Assembly: GCA_009809945.1 (NCBI GenBank) | Contig: WTPW01000609.1 | Coordinates: 162,832-226,831, forward strand | DNA length: 64,000 nt | Origin: Gigaspora margarita | Lineage: Eukaryota > Glomeromycota > Glomeromycetes > Diversisporales > Gigasporaceae | Direction: 5' to 3' | Shown: positions 34,461 through 46,129 of the stretch, one piece after another | How the letters are laid out: each line of letters begins with the position of its first letter | How positions within the stretch are numbered: the stretch's first letter is position 1 | Position numbers and translations under genes: made by a program | The notes under the pieces: model-generated | Database searches by the model: none | What the model saw: only the letters and a program-made list of their open reading frames with translations | What the model was told of the DNA's origin: nothing

Positions 34461-34631
34461 CAGTAAAACCTCCATAAGTGCACCTCTACAAATATACACC
34501 CTCTAAATGCACGCTCAAGTACTGGCACAAATATATACATGCCTCCTATAAATGCAATTTCTCTTATTGATCTCTAAGTGCATGTTGTTAAAGCTTGATC
34601 CCAAGAGCGTGCACTTATAAAGGTTTTACTG
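34461..34631. mobile_element. pogo/mariner-like MITE with TA duplication
   Basis: The ends are CAGTAAAACCTCCATAAGTG on the left and the inverted version ending AAGGTTTTACTG on the right, flanked by TA. The CAGT...ACTG ends with a TA duplication fit the Tc1/mariner (pogo) group. It is 171 bp, non-coding, and inserted at the edge of the inverted satellite block. Confidence 0.75.
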
Positions 34632-35042
34632 TATTATTCTTTTGACACAGCACGCGGTTTACTAATGCATGTTATTGGTGTTATCTATACCTTAATTAAT
34701 AATATCAAAGGCATGTATAACGCGTAATGCACAAAGTTGATATTTTAAAATCATAAATAGATAATTGAGTTCGATATTATTATGTGAAAGACTGTGAATA
34801 TCATAGTCAAGACAACTTTGTACATCTTGATTTTCACAATATACTGTATATTTTTACAGTTTTGCATATATTTAGTAAACCTCTTAAGAATGCATCATCT
34901 AATTATGGAACCATAATATAATCGGAAATGATCTGAGAATTGTTAATTATAATAAAACTATATGTAGGTACATAATTTCAAATAAAGTTTATATAGCAAT
35001 GCATACATCTTATTATGGAATCAAAAGTCGGCGAACAAAAAA
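34632..35042. other. Intergenic, no gene seen
   Basis: AT-rich with no recognisable feature. Confidence 0.4.
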
Positions 35043-35206
35043 ATCTTATAAATACAACCTGAATACGCTAAAAAATTCTGGGGGCATGCGCAAGAAGATC
35101 AGATAATCCGCGCGCACAATTCATATAGCGCACACTAGAATTATAAAATTTTTATACGAAAATCTTAATCTAAAGGAAATGTGGCGGTTCACGAGTAACA
35201 ATTGCA

Positions 35207-35322
35207 GCCAATAAATAAAAGCCTAACGTCCGATCATAAATTTATTGTAAACGATCTGCTGCATACCGACAAAGAAAGATTGAAGAGGGTTAAATTAGAA
35301 CATCAGCGCCGCATGAATTCAG
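35207..35322 (+). pseudogene. Exon-like remnant inside the candidate Helitron
   Basis: An open segment encoding a charged peptide (including N-D-L-L-H-T-D-K-E-R-L-K-R-V-K) lies between an acceptor-like TTGCAG and a consensus donor AG|GTGAGT at 35323. Base composition is clearly less AT-rich than nearby. I do not recognise the protein. Confidence 0.3.
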
Positions 35323-35627
35323 GTGAGTATAATGTAATTAACTGCTTATTTCGGGAGTGCGAAGACACCGTGAGAAAATCATCGCATTAACAAGAGAGAA
35401 GTGAACAAGATTCGCTCCTCCCCATGTAGAATCCTGCGATTTTGTGTAACTTAAAACCTTATGTTAAAGTCTGCCTGCTTTATGCAGTGTGGGAGACCAC
35501 TAACTGATGCTGCGCATCTTGAATTCAACTGATGACAGTGATACCCAGCGCCATTTTGTTGCTATTTCTGGGTGTATATCCGTCTCAGTTTATGTTACAT
35601 ATCGTCTACAACAATCGTCAATAAGGT

Positions 35628-35758
35628 TCAATATCTGGTACTATCAGTCAGAGGCATCCTAATAATAAAATTGGTCATGTGCGTGCAGTGCTTTTCGATA
35701 AGTATTCCAGCTTATATCTGAAAATCACTGATCCTGGGCCTTTAAATAAATATCTATA
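35628..35758 (+). pseudogene. Coding-like fragment, unknown family
   Basis: One frame reads G-T-I-S-Q-R-H-P-N-N-K-I-G-H-V-R-A-V-L-F and on to D-P-G-P-L-N-K-Y-L before a stop. The balanced residue use suggests former coding sequence. Family unknown. Confidence 0.3.
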
Positions 35759-36618
35759 GTTTATGTGCCAGGTTAGCATTTGCTTTAATTACAGTGCATA
35801 CTGTATTTAGCTACATATGCATGTACGTAGTTGATATGGTTTTTTAAAATGATATAGCAGGAACGAAGTTCATAAACTTAGTTAAATTATGAATAGTTGC
35901 AATTTAATTTCATTTCAGTCTGTGAGTACAAATAACATTCATTAAGTCAAGTATCTAAAATAAGCTATTAACAACTTTTACTTTTAATTAATTTATTTGT
36001 AATAAAGCCATTTGAAGAGAATTTTTGTTTAACGATACCTACCTGACTTGTTCTAAAATAGAAGTGACAAATTAGTCGATATAATGGTCAGCTCAGCAAT
36101 CGGAATGCTTCAGTTATATTAGGGATATTTCAGTACACTATTTTTTATTTTATATGATTGATTTTCCTCTACTGCCATGTAAATACAAAATAAAAAATAA
36201 TGCGAAACAAAGTTTTAACTTCAACAGCCTAATTTGTGGGTTTAAGGAATTTTTAGTAATTCTAAGTATTTAAATTAAGTTATTCAAGTTATGAATATTT
36301 ATTATTTATTCTAATTTCGTTTACTTTACAGCACTTAGCGAGTATAAAAAATGATTCATTAACTAATACTTATAGGACAAATAGGTACTGTAGGCGATTT
36401 CAGCAAGTATGATATAGTAATAATACGGCTATTGCTACAAATTTGTGCTATTGTATTTTCAAAGTGAATAAAACATTAACCAATAACAGCACAATTCTTT
36501 TCTAAAGTCATATTGAGCATGGCAATAAACATAACGTACAGATTTACGTACATATATACTTCTTTACTTTCAACCTTAAATAAGAAAGGTGGCATATAAG
36601 CGCACCTGTCGAGCTAGT

Positions 36619-37845
36619 AATTAAAAATTTGGAAGTTCTCTGACACATTGAGAAAGCACAATGAATTGTTGAGGAAGGACATCATAAGTATTAAGAATCT
36701 ATTTTACGTCTATATCATCAAAGTTCTATGTCTATCCATGCTAAAACTCTTTGATTGGAACAAGTGGCTTGACATCTGTCTATTTTTTATAGGTTTAAAA
36801 AAGTAATACTGCACAATAAATTAAAGCAAGCTGAATTAAAGCAAATCACAATTGAGTGTTTAGTAGTCTGATTAGTCGTTATATTTTCATTAGATTAATT
36901 CACTGAAAGTTCATTTCACTGATAAAGAAATTCTGGTCATTATTGTTGAACTACAGCTCTTATAAATTTTGAGACAAACTAAAAATTTGCTGTTCCAGAA
37001 GTTCTTTCAGTTTAATACTAGAAGCACCTAACACTTCGTTGTCTTTGGAAATTCATTCCTGAAAATAGTGATGTAATTTACGAAGAACTAGATGATTCAA
37101 AAGAATGAAACCGAAGGATTTCAGAAAATGAGTTTGTCCCAGAATTTATGAGAATAGAAATCGTTGGTAAATTAATCTTGTTGGTAAATTACTTGTCAGT
37201 GAAATGGCACGGATCCGAATTATTGTAATATGATTGTGATAATATGTTTTACATTTTACATCATTTAATTATTATAGCATATCATAATTTAATTAATTAT
37301 ATGTAGCACATATGTAAAGCATAATTCAATAATTACAATAATTGTTAATATTGACCTTGCATACCATATCATGGCTCTTATTCATGAACTTTTTTTCAGT
37401 TTTTTTGAGATACTTATGCATTGAACAATAGTGTATATGCTTGTAAATTCAATTTAGTAAGTATAATTTATCAATTGAATCTTAAATATAACCCATTGTC
37501 CCTCCGTTTCTGAATCAACCAAATACTGAGTGTCATGGCATTAATACCACAATACAGCAATAGTTGGTAAGTTTTGTAACAAATTTTTTACATTAAATTG
37601 GATAAAAACAACAACTGCTAATTCCAATACAGCATGTTATCACAATAGCTAAAGCCATGCAAAGTTGATTTTTTTCATTTTGCATTACATGAAATCTGAA
37701 AACATGGGTCGATCAGTCGTTTTTTTTTTTAATTTCCTGTTAATAACTAGAAAAATGTTCACATCTAAGGTTATTGCAAGGATAATTTTTATTTTTCACA
37801 ACAAGGAATCAAAAAATAGGGTCAGCAATTATGGAATTAAGGTCT
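36619..37845. other. Intergenic, no gene seen
   Basis: AT-rich. 37510-37640 resembles one diverged unit of the 100 bp satellite. 37640-37720 and 39045-39205 share words with 46775-46920 (a dispersed repeat with CATTTTTCAATTTT). Confidence 0.45.
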
Positions 37846-37853
37846 CCATCAGA

Positions 37854-39037
37854 TAGTGATGGGCAAATCCCGATTTTTTAAAAAATCCTGCGCGGGATGT
37901 GGGATGCCGCGCGGGATCCGTGCAGGATTCGCGGGATCGAGTAGAGTTTCTGATTTTTTCACGATAAATAAATATATATATATAAATCACCGCTAGGAAT
38001 GTTATTTCTCATTGAAATAGTAATCATTTCTTATAAATCTTACTGCATTTATTACAAATAAAAATGCTTATATAGATTTTGCCTACATTTAAAACATCTA
38101 AATCTTATAATTATTAAATTTATTAATTCAGATTTGCCTTAATTTTCTCAATTTGTTTTTAAAAATTATTAAATTTATTAATTCAGATTTGCCTTAATTT
38201 TCTCAATTTGTTTTTAAATATTATTATATAAAGATATATTCAAAATTATAATGGCAACACAGCNATCAAATCATATAAGNNTATAAAAATTTATTAATTC
38301 AGATTTGCCTTAATTTTCTCAATTTGTTTTTAAATATTATTATATAAAGATATATTCAAAAATTATAATGGCAACAAAGCGATCAAATCATATAAGCGTA
38401 TAAAAATTTATAAGTAATCAGGCGCATAATCAGGTATAAATGTACTAAAATTTATAAGTGATCAAGTACATACGTACAAAAATTTATTGGTAACCAGGTT
38501 ATATATATACAAAAATTCATAAACGACTCATAAGAAATTCATAATCGGGCTTATCAAATAGTCACTTTTATACTCAATAATCATCTAATATCACATAAAT
38601 GATTGGCTCGAAATTTATTTACCTTATCACTCATATTAAATAATCACTGAAATTGGAGATTTTTGCCCATATGGTACACAATATTCTTGATGTATTATTT
38701 ATGCAAGAAATTAAAAGTCTAGATTCCCATTTTATTAATAATGACAATTTAAAAAATTTATTTCAACGTACAGTTTGCACATTATCTCTGTACGTACGTA
38801 TATATGTGCGAACGAGAAACAAATAAAAAGTTAACGCGTGCATAATATTTTTATGTACTAATTAGTCATTGGCCCACTTATGTTAAAGCTGGCCGGATAA
38901 TTTGTTAATGCGGGCCAAATGATATGCTAATGCAGGCCAAATAAATAATCTTATATTAAAAATCCCGCACGCGGGATATTGAATCCCGCGCATCCCGCAC
39001 GGGATCACGCGCGGATCCCGCGCGTGGCCTATCACTA
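37854..39037. mobile_element. hAT-like non-autonomous element, CGCGGGAT type
   Basis: The terminal inverted repeats are TAGTGATGGGC (left) and TAGTGATAGGC (right), with an exact 8 bp duplication, CCATCAGA (37846-37853 and 39038-39045). The arms are filled with GCGCGGGATCC or GATCCCGCGC units, extreme GC islands in this region. The AT-rich centre has an imperfect tandem duplication (a TTTATTAATTCAGATTTGCC module three times, 38110-38310), with stray N. No ORF belongs to it. Confidence 0.93.
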
Positions 39038-39340
39038 CCATCAGATGAAAATAGCGAAAAAAATAAATGTCAAAAATCGAACAATTGGAACAATTGGAAT
39101 CTAAAAAAAAAAAAAAAAAAAAAAAAAAACCGAAAAAAAACTTTGTGTGCCTTAGTATAAAACAAAAGGAAGCAAGAAACAAAATTTGAAAAATTGAAAA
39201 ATGGGTCAGCATGTAATGCAAATTTTTAAGCAAATTATGGTAGGAATTAAGATAGTTAATTCCAAAACCGACTAATTCAACTATGTTATTGCAGCCTTAC
39301 GCATTTTAACGCATTACTGCAATTGCATTATAATATTTAG
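39038..39340. other. Dispersed repeat flank with poly-A tract
   Basis: This is the reverse of the 46780-46900 repeat with an A-run at 39103-39129. No gene. Confidence 0.4.
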
Positions 39341-39344
39341 ATAC

Positions 39345-39425
39345 AACAACATCATGGGTCTTACGGCATTATGGTATTACGGCATTAAGGCATTACGGCA
39401 TTGCGGCATTACGGCACTATGGCAA
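39345..39425. repeat. GGCATTAC short tandem repeat
   Basis: GGCATTACGGCATTAAGGCA-like units of 8-10 bp are repeated about eight times. A degenerate relative (GGCATTATAGCATTA) lies at 45140-45340. Confidence 0.75.
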
Positions 39426-40345
39426 AAGTAATTTCCGCAACCGTATTCATTTGCCAATTACGTCAGCTCAGCCGGAATATAACTAAATTTTTTGCATCTG
39501 ATAAAATTTCATTCTATAACTTATAATTATTAGTTGCAGTAGATAATCATCTATCTGACCAAAATCGAATAGTTAACTTTTCTAGTCGATATATATAAAT
39601 TCAACTGGTCAGTTAGGCGTAATGTTGTTAGTCGAAATACTTAATTTAGTCAACCATTTAGGCGATTAGTGTCTAAATATATTTTGACATGGCATTATTT
39701 TTTTTGAAATGTCAAAAATCTAAATTTGACTAAATGCCTAAATAGTTGACTAAATAAATACTATATGACTAAATGTCCAAGTAGTTGACTAAATAAAATA
39801 CTATGTGACTAAATGTTTAAATCAAATATAAACAATAAATTTATTTATAAATAAATTGAATATTATATTATTACTACTGCGCTTTGAACTTTAAAGACAA
39901 AGCACAACTAAGTATAAATTTAATCTTAATTAGTAATAAGCTATTCAGTGCTTTTTATATATGATGCGCATAATGCGCAGTATTATACCTGGTTTATAAA
40001 AAACGCTCCATTGTTGGAATATTAAGGAATTTTGTTCCACTCTTGACCTTGTTCAAAATTATATTAATTTTTTCCAGTTGGGAACTTCCAAAAAAATACT
40101 TATGCCTGAGATAAATTGACCTGTATTATGCTAGCATACTTGCATAAAAATATATCTGCAAAAATCATATGCATGGTTTCAAAATTCGTACGCATTATTA
40201 TTACTAGTTCTAATAATAATAGACAGGTTTAGACATTTGTTTAGAGGTAGCTTTATGTAATGAAACGAGTAATAAATTAATCATTTGAATGGAGTATAAT
40301 AATTACGGGTAATAAATTAATATGTTAGTGCAATTTTATGGCATT
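39426..40345. other. AT-rich stretch with TGACTAAAT repeats
   Basis: 39640-39830 holds several TGACTAAATGYCTAAATAG units and their inverse, probably an old foldback element. No gene is seen. Confidence 0.45.
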
Positions 40346-40349
40346 TAAT

Positions 40350-40486
40350 TAGTCTAATAATCAGTCCGTCCAGTCTCATACTGATCAGTCCTAATCAGTC
40401 CTTGACCGCAGTCCAGTCTAACTTTTTAAAAGACTGCCAGTCTTTGGACCAAGACGGACCGGACAGACCGATTAACAGCACTAATG
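40350..40486. mobile_element. hAT-like short element, GTCCGTCC type
   Basis: The left end TAGTCTAATAATCAGTCCGT pairs with the right end, TAGTGCTGTTAATCGGTCTG (reverse complement). The arms contain AGTCCAGTC and GGTCCGTC units. The flanking 8-mers match poorly, so the duplication has decayed or my boundary is off. A related end, TAGGGTTGTTAAACAGTCCG, closes near 41567. Confidence 0.55.
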
Positions 40487-40769
40487 GGAATAGGTTCACT
40501 ATCCAAACAAGCTCTAGCGTTCATATTCTAACGTCAATACCTATGACTAAACCTCTAGTCTAGGACTAATTATTTGAACCCGTACCAATCATTCTTACAA
40601 CCTGTTGAACGCATAAACTACTGACCTCTCGGTTCCAAAATTTCCTAAACCCAAGGTCCTAAACCATACACTGACTAATACATGAAACACAAGCATAAGA
40701 ATGATATCTAACATACGCCCATATAGCTAAAAAGAGAATCGGGGCACTATCCTCAGCATCTGTTTCAGG

Positions 40770-41165
40770 TCCCTGCAGTCGCGGAGCCTAATCAACCACT
40801 AATAAGGTCCTTGCACTGCCACTGCAGCCACGGAGCCTAACTATCCACCAATAAGGTCTTGTACTGCACCGTGGAGCCTAACTATCTATTAACAAGGTCC
40901 TTGCACTGCCAATGTAACCACGGAGCCTAACTATCCACTAATAGGCCCTTGCACTGCTACTGCAACTGCGGAACCTAACTATCCACTAATAAGGTCCTTG
41001 TACTGCCACTGCAGTAGCGAAGCCTAACTACCCACTAATAAGGTCCTTGCAGCTACGGTGCCTAACTATCCACTATTAAGGTCCGTGTGCTGTGACTGCA
41101 GCCGTAGAGCCTAACTATCCACTAATAGGTCCTTGCACTGCCACTGCAGCCACGAGCCCAACAAC
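40770..41165. repeat. Inverted block of the 57-60 bp satellite
   Basis: About seven units read AAGGTCCTTGCACTGCCACT then GCAGCCACGGAGCCTAACTA, the reverse complement of the 32.4-33.7 kb array. This block is more homogeneous than the larger array. Confidence 0.88.
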
Positions 41166-42388
41166 TGACTAGGGATGATGGGTGGGAGATAGAGCCAACC
41201 TTTACCAAGGCGAGTGATAGCAAAACCAAAATAACTAACCTTAATGGTTACCGCTAATACTAATTTGTCATTTATATCCAAAAATATTTAATATTTAGTT
41301 TGAAAGCAAAAACAAATTAATAATTCGCAAAATATAAAATAAACTTAAATAAGAAAACTCTGATTTAAAATATTTAAATTTATTATTATTGTCTAAGCCT
41401 CTAAAATTAACCTCGCATATCACAAAAAATTAGGCTACATATGTTCGTTACAATAATTTAAAGCTAACTATATTCAGACCGATAGTCTTTTTGGCCCGTC
41501 CCATAAAAAGACAGTTCTAAGGAGGACCGCAGGACCGGCGGTTTTAGTCGGACTGTTTAACAACCCTAATTCCCATATGTTTTTTCATATATATTTCTTA
41601 ATTTAGACATTTCGACATTATTTAGACATTTCAGCATAATTTAGGATTTCGGCAATATTTAGACATTTCGGCAGCCTAAATATCAAATATTGAAATATTT
41701 CTACAAGCATAAAACAATTTCGGCTGACAACATTAGTTAGGAGTCCTGATTGCATGTTCTTTTCGCTGATTAAAGCGCCGATTATCGATTATAAGTTAGT
41801 AAACCACCGTCATACATTATCACTTTTATTTCCCACTAAGAGAAAATAACTCGGTAGATCATCGGCCATAAGAAGGCCCATCTTGTCCTCTTATAACCAC
41901 TTCTTATTCGCAGATATAGTAAATCCTCTATGTATACGCATAACATGCACTCTTCATACTATTTATAATTTATGTAACATTATATGGATGTGTACTTATG
42001 ATCTGTTTATTATTAAACTAAAGTCGATTTTTTGAGATCAACTACTATCATTATCTCAAGCATCTCCATGTCGTAATTTTTTGATAATCGAAATATTGCA
42101 CAAGTAGATCATATTATAAGACTATTTTGCATTTTTGTTTGACTGAAAGATTTTTTAACAATATAATCGGTCCGATCGACCTGCCGAATTAATTTTGGCG
42201 GCTAGGTCTGCCTGAGAATTTGGCATCGGCCCGTACCACTAAATAAGATTACAAGTTTTTCCTTGGTGTCACTCATATATAATCATTAGCTGATGATTTT
42301 TTGCAATGATATAAATATTTCTTTTGTAAGAAAAAATCTTTCATAATTCATTATTGACATTTTATTATCAACTCATATATTAGTCAAT
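41166..42388. other. Intergenic upstream of the protease gene
   Basis: It contains a GTCCGTCC-type transposon end (about 41470-41567) and an isolated GC-richer patch ending CGGCCCGTACCACTA at 42242, which may be the end of another TAGTG element. Otherwise AT-rich with no ORF. Confidence 0.45.
42310..42316 (+). promoter_or_regulatory. TATA-box-like site of the protease gene
   Basis: TATAAAT lies 73-79 bp upstream of the ATG in an A/T-rich leader. The spacing is plausible, but in this AT-rich genome a chance match is easy. Confidence 0.35.
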
Positions 42389-43677
42389 ATGGCTACGAAA
42401 AATATTTACACTTTAATAAATTTATTATCAATACTTTTTATGCTGCTAAATCATTCAATAGTTCACTCTCAATACGAACCTTTAGCCAAATATTGGGGGG
42501 TACCAGTTGAAAACGTACCCAAGTTGTTGGCTATTGAAGAGAATTTAATCATGGTAGAAAGTATAGTAAAGCCAATACTAGATAATTCAAATTTTGGTGG
42601 AACTTACATTGATACAAAAGAAAACAAAGTCTTCATCAATACAGTAAATCCATCTATGATACCGATTGTGAAATCCTCTCCTAAGATAAAACCATATATA
42701 GATTTATTATCATTTCTAAATGCAAACAAATCTTCATATCAATTAAATATTACATTTAATGAATTAACTAGACTAGCTCGAAAACTTCATGTAGATAACG
42801 TTAAAATCGGCATTAATCCGAAATTTAATAATATCGTCATATATTTGGATCATGAAGATGATGAAGTGAACAAAAATTTTATAGATCACGCAGCAAAATT
42901 TAACCCAATCATGCAATATTCAGAAGCATATCCCACTTCAACTACTTTGAAATCCGAAATTGAAAAAAGGAATGCGCAAATACTTCCGGTATTACTTGGT
43001 GGTGAGGGTTGTCATGATATAAATGATCAACCAAGATGTTCATTAGGTTTATGGGTACATGATTCGAATGGTCAGAATTATATTATGACCGCAGGGCATT
43101 GTGTTAATAGTTACACACCTCGCAATGCACAAGGTTTTGTCGATCTTTATCAATTAGGATGGTATTCTCCACCTACTTATAGATACATTGGTCCATACGA
43201 ATATTATAGTAGTGTTCCATATGATTTTGGTTTAATCAGGCAAATTGGTACAAATGTCACATTATCAGCAATGATAAATAATCTTGATATTAATCATCCA
43301 AATCCATATGCGGTGTTATTTATCGGGGATACTAAAATGGTAACTAGTGCGGGTGCTAGTATATGTAAATCTGGCCGCATTACACATGTTACTTGTGGAG
43401 AAGTGTTAGAGTTCGGTGTTGTATCATTACGTCAACTCCCAGATCATATTATTGAAATGAGGTGGGAAATGATTAGAACAAGCATAAAAGCTACCTTTGG
43501 TGATAGTGGCGGGACTGTATTTACTTATTCAGCAATTGCCCTTATGTATCAGTGGTCGGTACAGTAGTAGGAGGAAATGATTATATATGCGATTTTCTAC
43601 CATTATCTGTAAGTTTCAGAGTTTCTAGATTAGTTTATAATTTAAGCTTAAATGTTGTCGTAATCCCATCTCATTAG
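42389..43677 (+). CDS. Secreted S1 serine protease (alpha-lytic type), frameshifted near end
   Basis: The first 27 residues form a signal peptide with a hydrophobic core (L-I-N-L-L-S-I-L-F-M-L-L), so the product should be secreted. A pro-region of roughly 175 residues follows, as in alpha-lytic/streptogrisin-type proteases, which use it for folding. The chymotrypsin-fold domain shows the triad: His237 in T-A-G-H-C, Asp279 in Y-D-F-G-L-I and Ser373 in G-D-S-G-G, with a likely disulfide partner at H237+1 and others near residues 211-220. The frame stops at 43567 (392 aa). From about 43540 the -1 frame continues V-V-G-T-V-V-G-G-N to a stop at 43675-43677, giving the expected C-terminus. One base therefore seems missing after residue 383; it could be a real mutation or an assembly error. 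No intron is evident. Such secreted S1 proteases are common in Glomeromycotina; substrate unknown. Confidence 0.9.
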
Positions 43678-43691
43678 TAAATATCATGCTT

Positions 43692-43961
43692 TAGTGTTCC
43701 GAGTTGGTAAAAATTTTGCCAATCGATTAACTGCCAACTATAGTTGCAACTAATCGATTATTCATATCATGTAACATTATTAGATAATTAGCAATTAAAC
43801 CCAAGTAATCAACACGGATCAGCCCAACTAAACGGAATATCTCGGAATTATATTGAATGACTAATCGACTAGTTGTTTAAAAAATTTTAAAAAATTTTTC
43901 AAATCGATTAGTTGGAAAGTTGGCAGCTAGTTGGTTTTTCAACTAACAATTTGGAACACTA
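43692..43961. mobile_element. hAT-like non-autonomous element downstream of the protease
   Basis: The ends are TAGTGTTCCGAGTTGG and TAGTGTTCCAAATTGTT (reverse complement), with flanks TCATGCTT and TCGTGCTT (seven of eight match). It starts 14 bp after the inferred stop, so it probably lies in the 3' UTR or terminator region. The TIR is shared with 2590-3068, but the interior uses AATCGATTA plus TTGGCAGCTAGTTGG units. Confidence 0.85.
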
Positions 43962-43969
43962 TCGTGCTT

Positions 43970-45596
43970 GCTATTTCAAAATTTATTGGTTGAAAATTCA
44001 TGGCAAAAATTTCAAATCGTAGTAGTGATGGGAATTGATTTTAAAATCAAAACCGTTTACAAATTTGCATATTCTTACCAATTACAGTTGTCTCAGATAG
44101 AGACTGAAACTTTCTGACCACTCTGGTGAGATGGTGCGACAGGTTGCACGTGGGCAGTCATAGAACAAGCTGCGTAATTGTCGGGCTTTTACTTGGTGGC
44201 ATATAGGAGGACAAGTTGGGACAGTTCCAAATATACAAGTCTGCCAAATTAGCATCGGCGAGACTGTCAAAGTATAAAAAAATATATATATATATATATT
44301 AATAAAAAATAAAAAACTATAAATAATAAAAAAATATTTATATTTTAAAAAAAGACTATTCATAAATTCTGGAGCATCTGCACAAAATAACTGAATGAGC
44401 AGTGATCATTACTGAAATCACAAACTTATCAAATCAATAAATATTTGGCTATGCCTTCATCATCTCAAGTGCATTTTTTTATCCTTAACTACATTTATGC
44501 CATTTTTGTAACAGTATTCAAGGCTAATTGGAGTTGTCATGTTAAACTATAATTGGTGGTAGAATTAATTTTACAAATTAATACAAATATGGCACATGCT
44601 GTATTTTTTGCTATAATTGTATTGGGCCATAAATGTAATGCTGTAAATCCATAATGCTGTAATGCTATTTGTTGAAATGTTGTTCTGTATTATGTACTTT
44701 TCCAGTTTCATTTAAGGTATAACAGTTGTAATTACTAGATATATAGTTTATATTACCATCAGCTTTCATAATTATGGAGCCAAACTCTTTTTTCCAATTC
44801 TTTTAACATTATCTAGTTCATTAAATAGAATTTATTATCATATGCAAAGGCTCTAAGTTGAAATGGTTTTGTGCAATTATTAGTAAACTTATTTATACTT
44901 GCTATCTTTTGTTGCTCCACATTATAGATATTTTACTTCATCTTGTCATATTTATTATAATGTGCATATTCAATATTTAGTTCCCTTTGTAGTCATAAGA
45001 AATTTTTATTTACCTCTATCATACAGATTTTTTATACTTTAAATAGAGTGTAAATAACTTTATTCTTGCCAACTAATTAATGTGAATGAATGCTTGTATA
45101 GCAAATAACAGCACATTTATCAGTTTCTAGTTTGGAGTGACTGTGTCTTGTAATTACTTAATTATAACATTATAATATTATAGTGTTATTATGGTATCGC
45201 ATTATTACAATATTGTGTTATTGCAGTATTACAGAATTAGAAATTGTGGAATTACAGAATTGTGGCATTATAGCATTATGAAATTATGGCATTATAGCAT
45301 TACAATCTTGTGCCATTATGGCATATAATATTTATGGCAATTAGATGCTGTACCATAATTAACTCAACTATTGGTAAATTGTAATAATTGCTGTAATTTA
45401 GTAATGCTCTACCCCAACTATATTTAAACACTACTCAAATGCTTTTTGTTCATTACTATACTATTATTGTAGCAGTGTCCAAAGCTACAATGTTCATTAG
45501 AATTTCTATATTCGAAATAGATAATAATAATAATAATAATACAATAGTGTAAGACCTAAGTTGAAAAAAAGTAAAATCTGCTATTATTATCACATA
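43970..45596. other. Intergenic, no recognised gene
   Basis: A GC-richer patch (44085-44280) followed by AATATATATATAT could be an old SINE, but no B box is clear, and the 93-codon minus frame across it is unconvincing. 45140-45340 holds degenerate GCATTATGGCATTA repeats, and 45522-45541 is (AAT)n. Confidence 0.4.
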
Positions 45597-45814
45597 GAGT
45601 GTTTTGAACTGTTCAACTGAAAGGTCAACTAGGGATGATCCAGATAATTTATAGGTATTTCTAGCCAATCACTAATGTTTGTTTACATTAGATAAATAGG
45701 ATTGGCATATCCTATTTCACCTAATGTAAACAACTATTAGCAATTGTCAGGAATACCTATAAGTCTACCTGGATCAGCCCCAGTTGAAATTCAATTGAAT
45801 GGTTCAAAACACTA
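45597..45814. mobile_element. hAT-like foldback element, AGTGTTTTGAAC ends
   Basis: The left end GAGTGTTTTGAAC and the right end TAGTGTTTTGAAC (reverse complement) are flanked by ATCACATA and ATTACATG (six of eight). Arms with GTTTACATTAG and TTATAGGTATT pair across the centre. Confidence 0.7.
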
Positions 45815-45826
45815 ATTACATGTAGG

Positions 45827-46121
45827 AGGACCCTGGACATCTTTCATATAGATTATAACTGGATTTTGGCCAATTATGATATAATTTACTAAAAATGACA
45901 AAATCTATTTACTTTAATAACTTCTAATCCAGTGATGAGAATTGAATAAACTTTTTTTTGTTAGATGCGCCTTACTGAGTGCTTCATTTTAAAAAAGTTC
46001 ATTCAAATTGGACTACTGGATGCCAAGATAATTGCCAAAAACTGTTTTTTGCATCTCAAATTTTAGGTGTTTTTGCTGAAAAATTTCAAGTATAACCTCT
46101 ATACTAGATGTCCGGGGTCTT
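45827..46121. mobile_element. AGGACCC-family MITE, copy 1
   Basis: The ends are AGGACCCTGGACAT and the inverse of ATGTCCGGGGTCTT, with an exact 8 bp duplication, CATGTAGG (45819-45826 and 46122-46129). The interior matches copies at 49044-49337 (inverted) and 52350-52645. The left duplication overlaps the flank of the element at 45597-45814, so the two lie back to back. Confidence 0.92.
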
Positions 46122-46129
46122 CATGTAGG

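Larger units (their letters stand above)
35043..36618 (+). mobile_element. Candidate non-autonomous Helitron
   Basis: The right end has a weak hairpin GGTGGC...GCGCACC (36590-36607), the same 7-base spacer as the 31.5 kb end, then CTAG (36615-36618) and T. A possible 5' end, TCTTATAAATACAACC, follows an A at 35042. It encloses two exon-like remnants and GC-richer sequence, which would fit the known habit of Helitrons to capture gene pieces. The 5' boundary is a guess. Confidence 0.4.

Noticed and set aside
40770-41165. 57-58 bp periodic repeat as possible CRISPR or coding repeat
   Set aside because: The whole unit repeats with no spacers, and stops occur in all frames that I read.
44082-44363. 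93-codon minus-strand frame with cysteines
   Set aside because: Half of it is translated ATATAT repeat; the rest has no recognised motif.
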